A stretch of DNA of 14,910 nucleotides. Origin: Azonexus sp. GTDB lineage: Bacteria; Pseudomonadota; Gammaproteobacteria; Burkholderiales; Rhodocyclaceae. The stretch is from the NCBI GenBank assembly GCA_031285115.1, contig JAITWU010000052.1, positions 1 through 14,910 of the forward strand, given 5' to 3'. Shown one piece after another: positions 14,613 to 14,910 of the stretch (within the stretch, counting starts at the first letter, position 1; the number at the start of each line of letters is the position of its first letter). The notes below the pieces were generated by a model. The model was not told the DNA's origin and did no database searches. It saw only the letters and a list, made by a program, of their open reading frames with translations. A program made the translations under genes and the position numbers.

Positions 14613-14738
14613 CGTGACGCAAGCCCGCAATGAAGGTCGCGCTTTGCCAATGACCATCAGGCCCCGGCCCCAATGTCATGAGAGAGGGGCTGCTTTGTGT
14701 ATGGGTTTGAATCACCCCACGGTCTGTTTAGCTCGAAA

Positions 14739-14910
14739 TCAAAACAAACACGCCTGTTTTTCCGTCGGACGCGGTTTCTGGCTGGCGTCGAAGACGCGCA
14801 TCTGGCGGGGGCGGAACCAGACGGTTTGGCCGATGGTGAGTTGCAGCGCCTCGTGCCGTTCGCGTGAGAGTTCGACTTCGACGATTTCGCTTTCGTGCTG
14901 CAATTCGACG
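14739..14910 (-). CDS. cysA: Sulfate/thiosulfate ABC transporter ATP-binding protein CysA, C-terminal part
   Basis: Only the last 56 codons are in the window; the gene enters from the right edge. The sequence reads HESEIVEVELSRERHEAL, then TIGQTVWFRPRQMRVF, then a short tail ending KQACLF. The pattern VE(V/I)ELSxER...GxTVxxRPRxxRVF is that of the C-terminal TOBE-like domain of CysA, the ATPase subunit of the sulfate importer. The ATPase motifs lie outside, so another ABC ATPase with the same accessory domain is possible. It converges on pilD across the repeat region. Confidence 0.7.
   Translation of the reverse strand, partial: VELQHESEIVEVELSRERHEALQLTIGQTVWFRPRQMRVFDASQKPRPTEKQACLF

Larger units (their letters stand above)
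14284..14738. other. 455-nt gene-free stretch filled with nested repeats
   Basis: No credible gene lies between pilD and the partial cysA. The first ~340 nt are occupied by two nested inverted-repeat structures (described separately). The remaining ~125 nt (14613-14738) hold no reading frame I can support. GCCCC...GGGGC near 14671-14691 could make a weak 5-bp hairpin, but it is not convincing as a terminator. The one long frame here, on the minus strand through the repeat, is an artefact of repeat sequence. Confidence 0.7.

Noticed and set aside
14384..14650. 88-aa minus-strand frame after pilD
   Set aside because: Most of it is the long hairpin repeat and the element arm translated. No conserved pattern.
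1..14910. CRISPR arrays, tRNA/rRNA genes, riboswitches, prophage or defence genes
   Set aside because: No regularly spaced direct repeats, no recognisable structural RNA and no phage or defence protein motifs were seen on either strand.

Overview
This window looks like a chromosomal segment of a high-GC betaproteobacterium. The evidence is the cysteine-free L33 protein, the RstA/RstB-like two-component pair, ffh beside a ypjD/CcsA-type gene followed by pilB-pilC-pilD, and the intergenic hairpin repeats common in Rhodocyclaceae-type genomes. The family placement is inference from gene content and order. Almost every long reading frame belongs to a recognisable conserved family. I see no phage, CRISPR, toxin-antitoxin, tRNA or rRNA.

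Layout, left to right. (1) 1-4204, plus strand: a DUF3108 protein with a disturbed 5' end, an RsmB/NOP-type RNA cytosine methyltransferase, an MscS-family channel and a VIT/CCC1-family transporter. The first three overlap by stop/start codons and read as one translationally coupled operon. (2) 4205-4794: a convergent gap with a ~103-bp inverted-repeat element, a minus-strand intrinsic terminator, two tiny overlapping minus-strand reading frames and a palindrome. (3) 4795-6928, minus strand: sensor kinase and response regulator overlapping by 14 nt. (4) 6929-7515: a regulatory gap with two inverted repeats, then dsbB on the plus strand. (5) 7542-8072: a bidirectional terminator, rpmG and rpmB on the minus strand, and a clear sigma70-like promoter. 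(6) 8119-9492 minus: ffh, divergent from 9522-10361 plus: a ypjD/CcsA-like membrane protein. (7) 10470-14283 plus: pilB-pilC-pilD, the motor ATPase, inner-membrane platform and prepilin peptidase of type IV pili. (8) 14284-14738: a gene-free stretch filled by nested inverted repeats, where many relatives carry coaE. (9) 14739-14910 minus: the last 56 codons of a probable CysA sulfate-transporter ATPase.

Functionally the genes are housekeeping or envelope genes: rRNA/tRNA modification, ribosomal proteins, protein targeting (Ffh), periplasmic disulfide formation (DsbB), osmotic protection (MscS), metal handling (VIT), envelope sensing (RstAB-like) and pilus assembly. I found no convincing new multi-gene system. 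The points worth a second look are the nested palindromic elements after pilD, a palindromic element embedded in the DUF3108 reading frame, the small terminator-backed minus-strand ORF pair, and the poly-G tract at the left edge.
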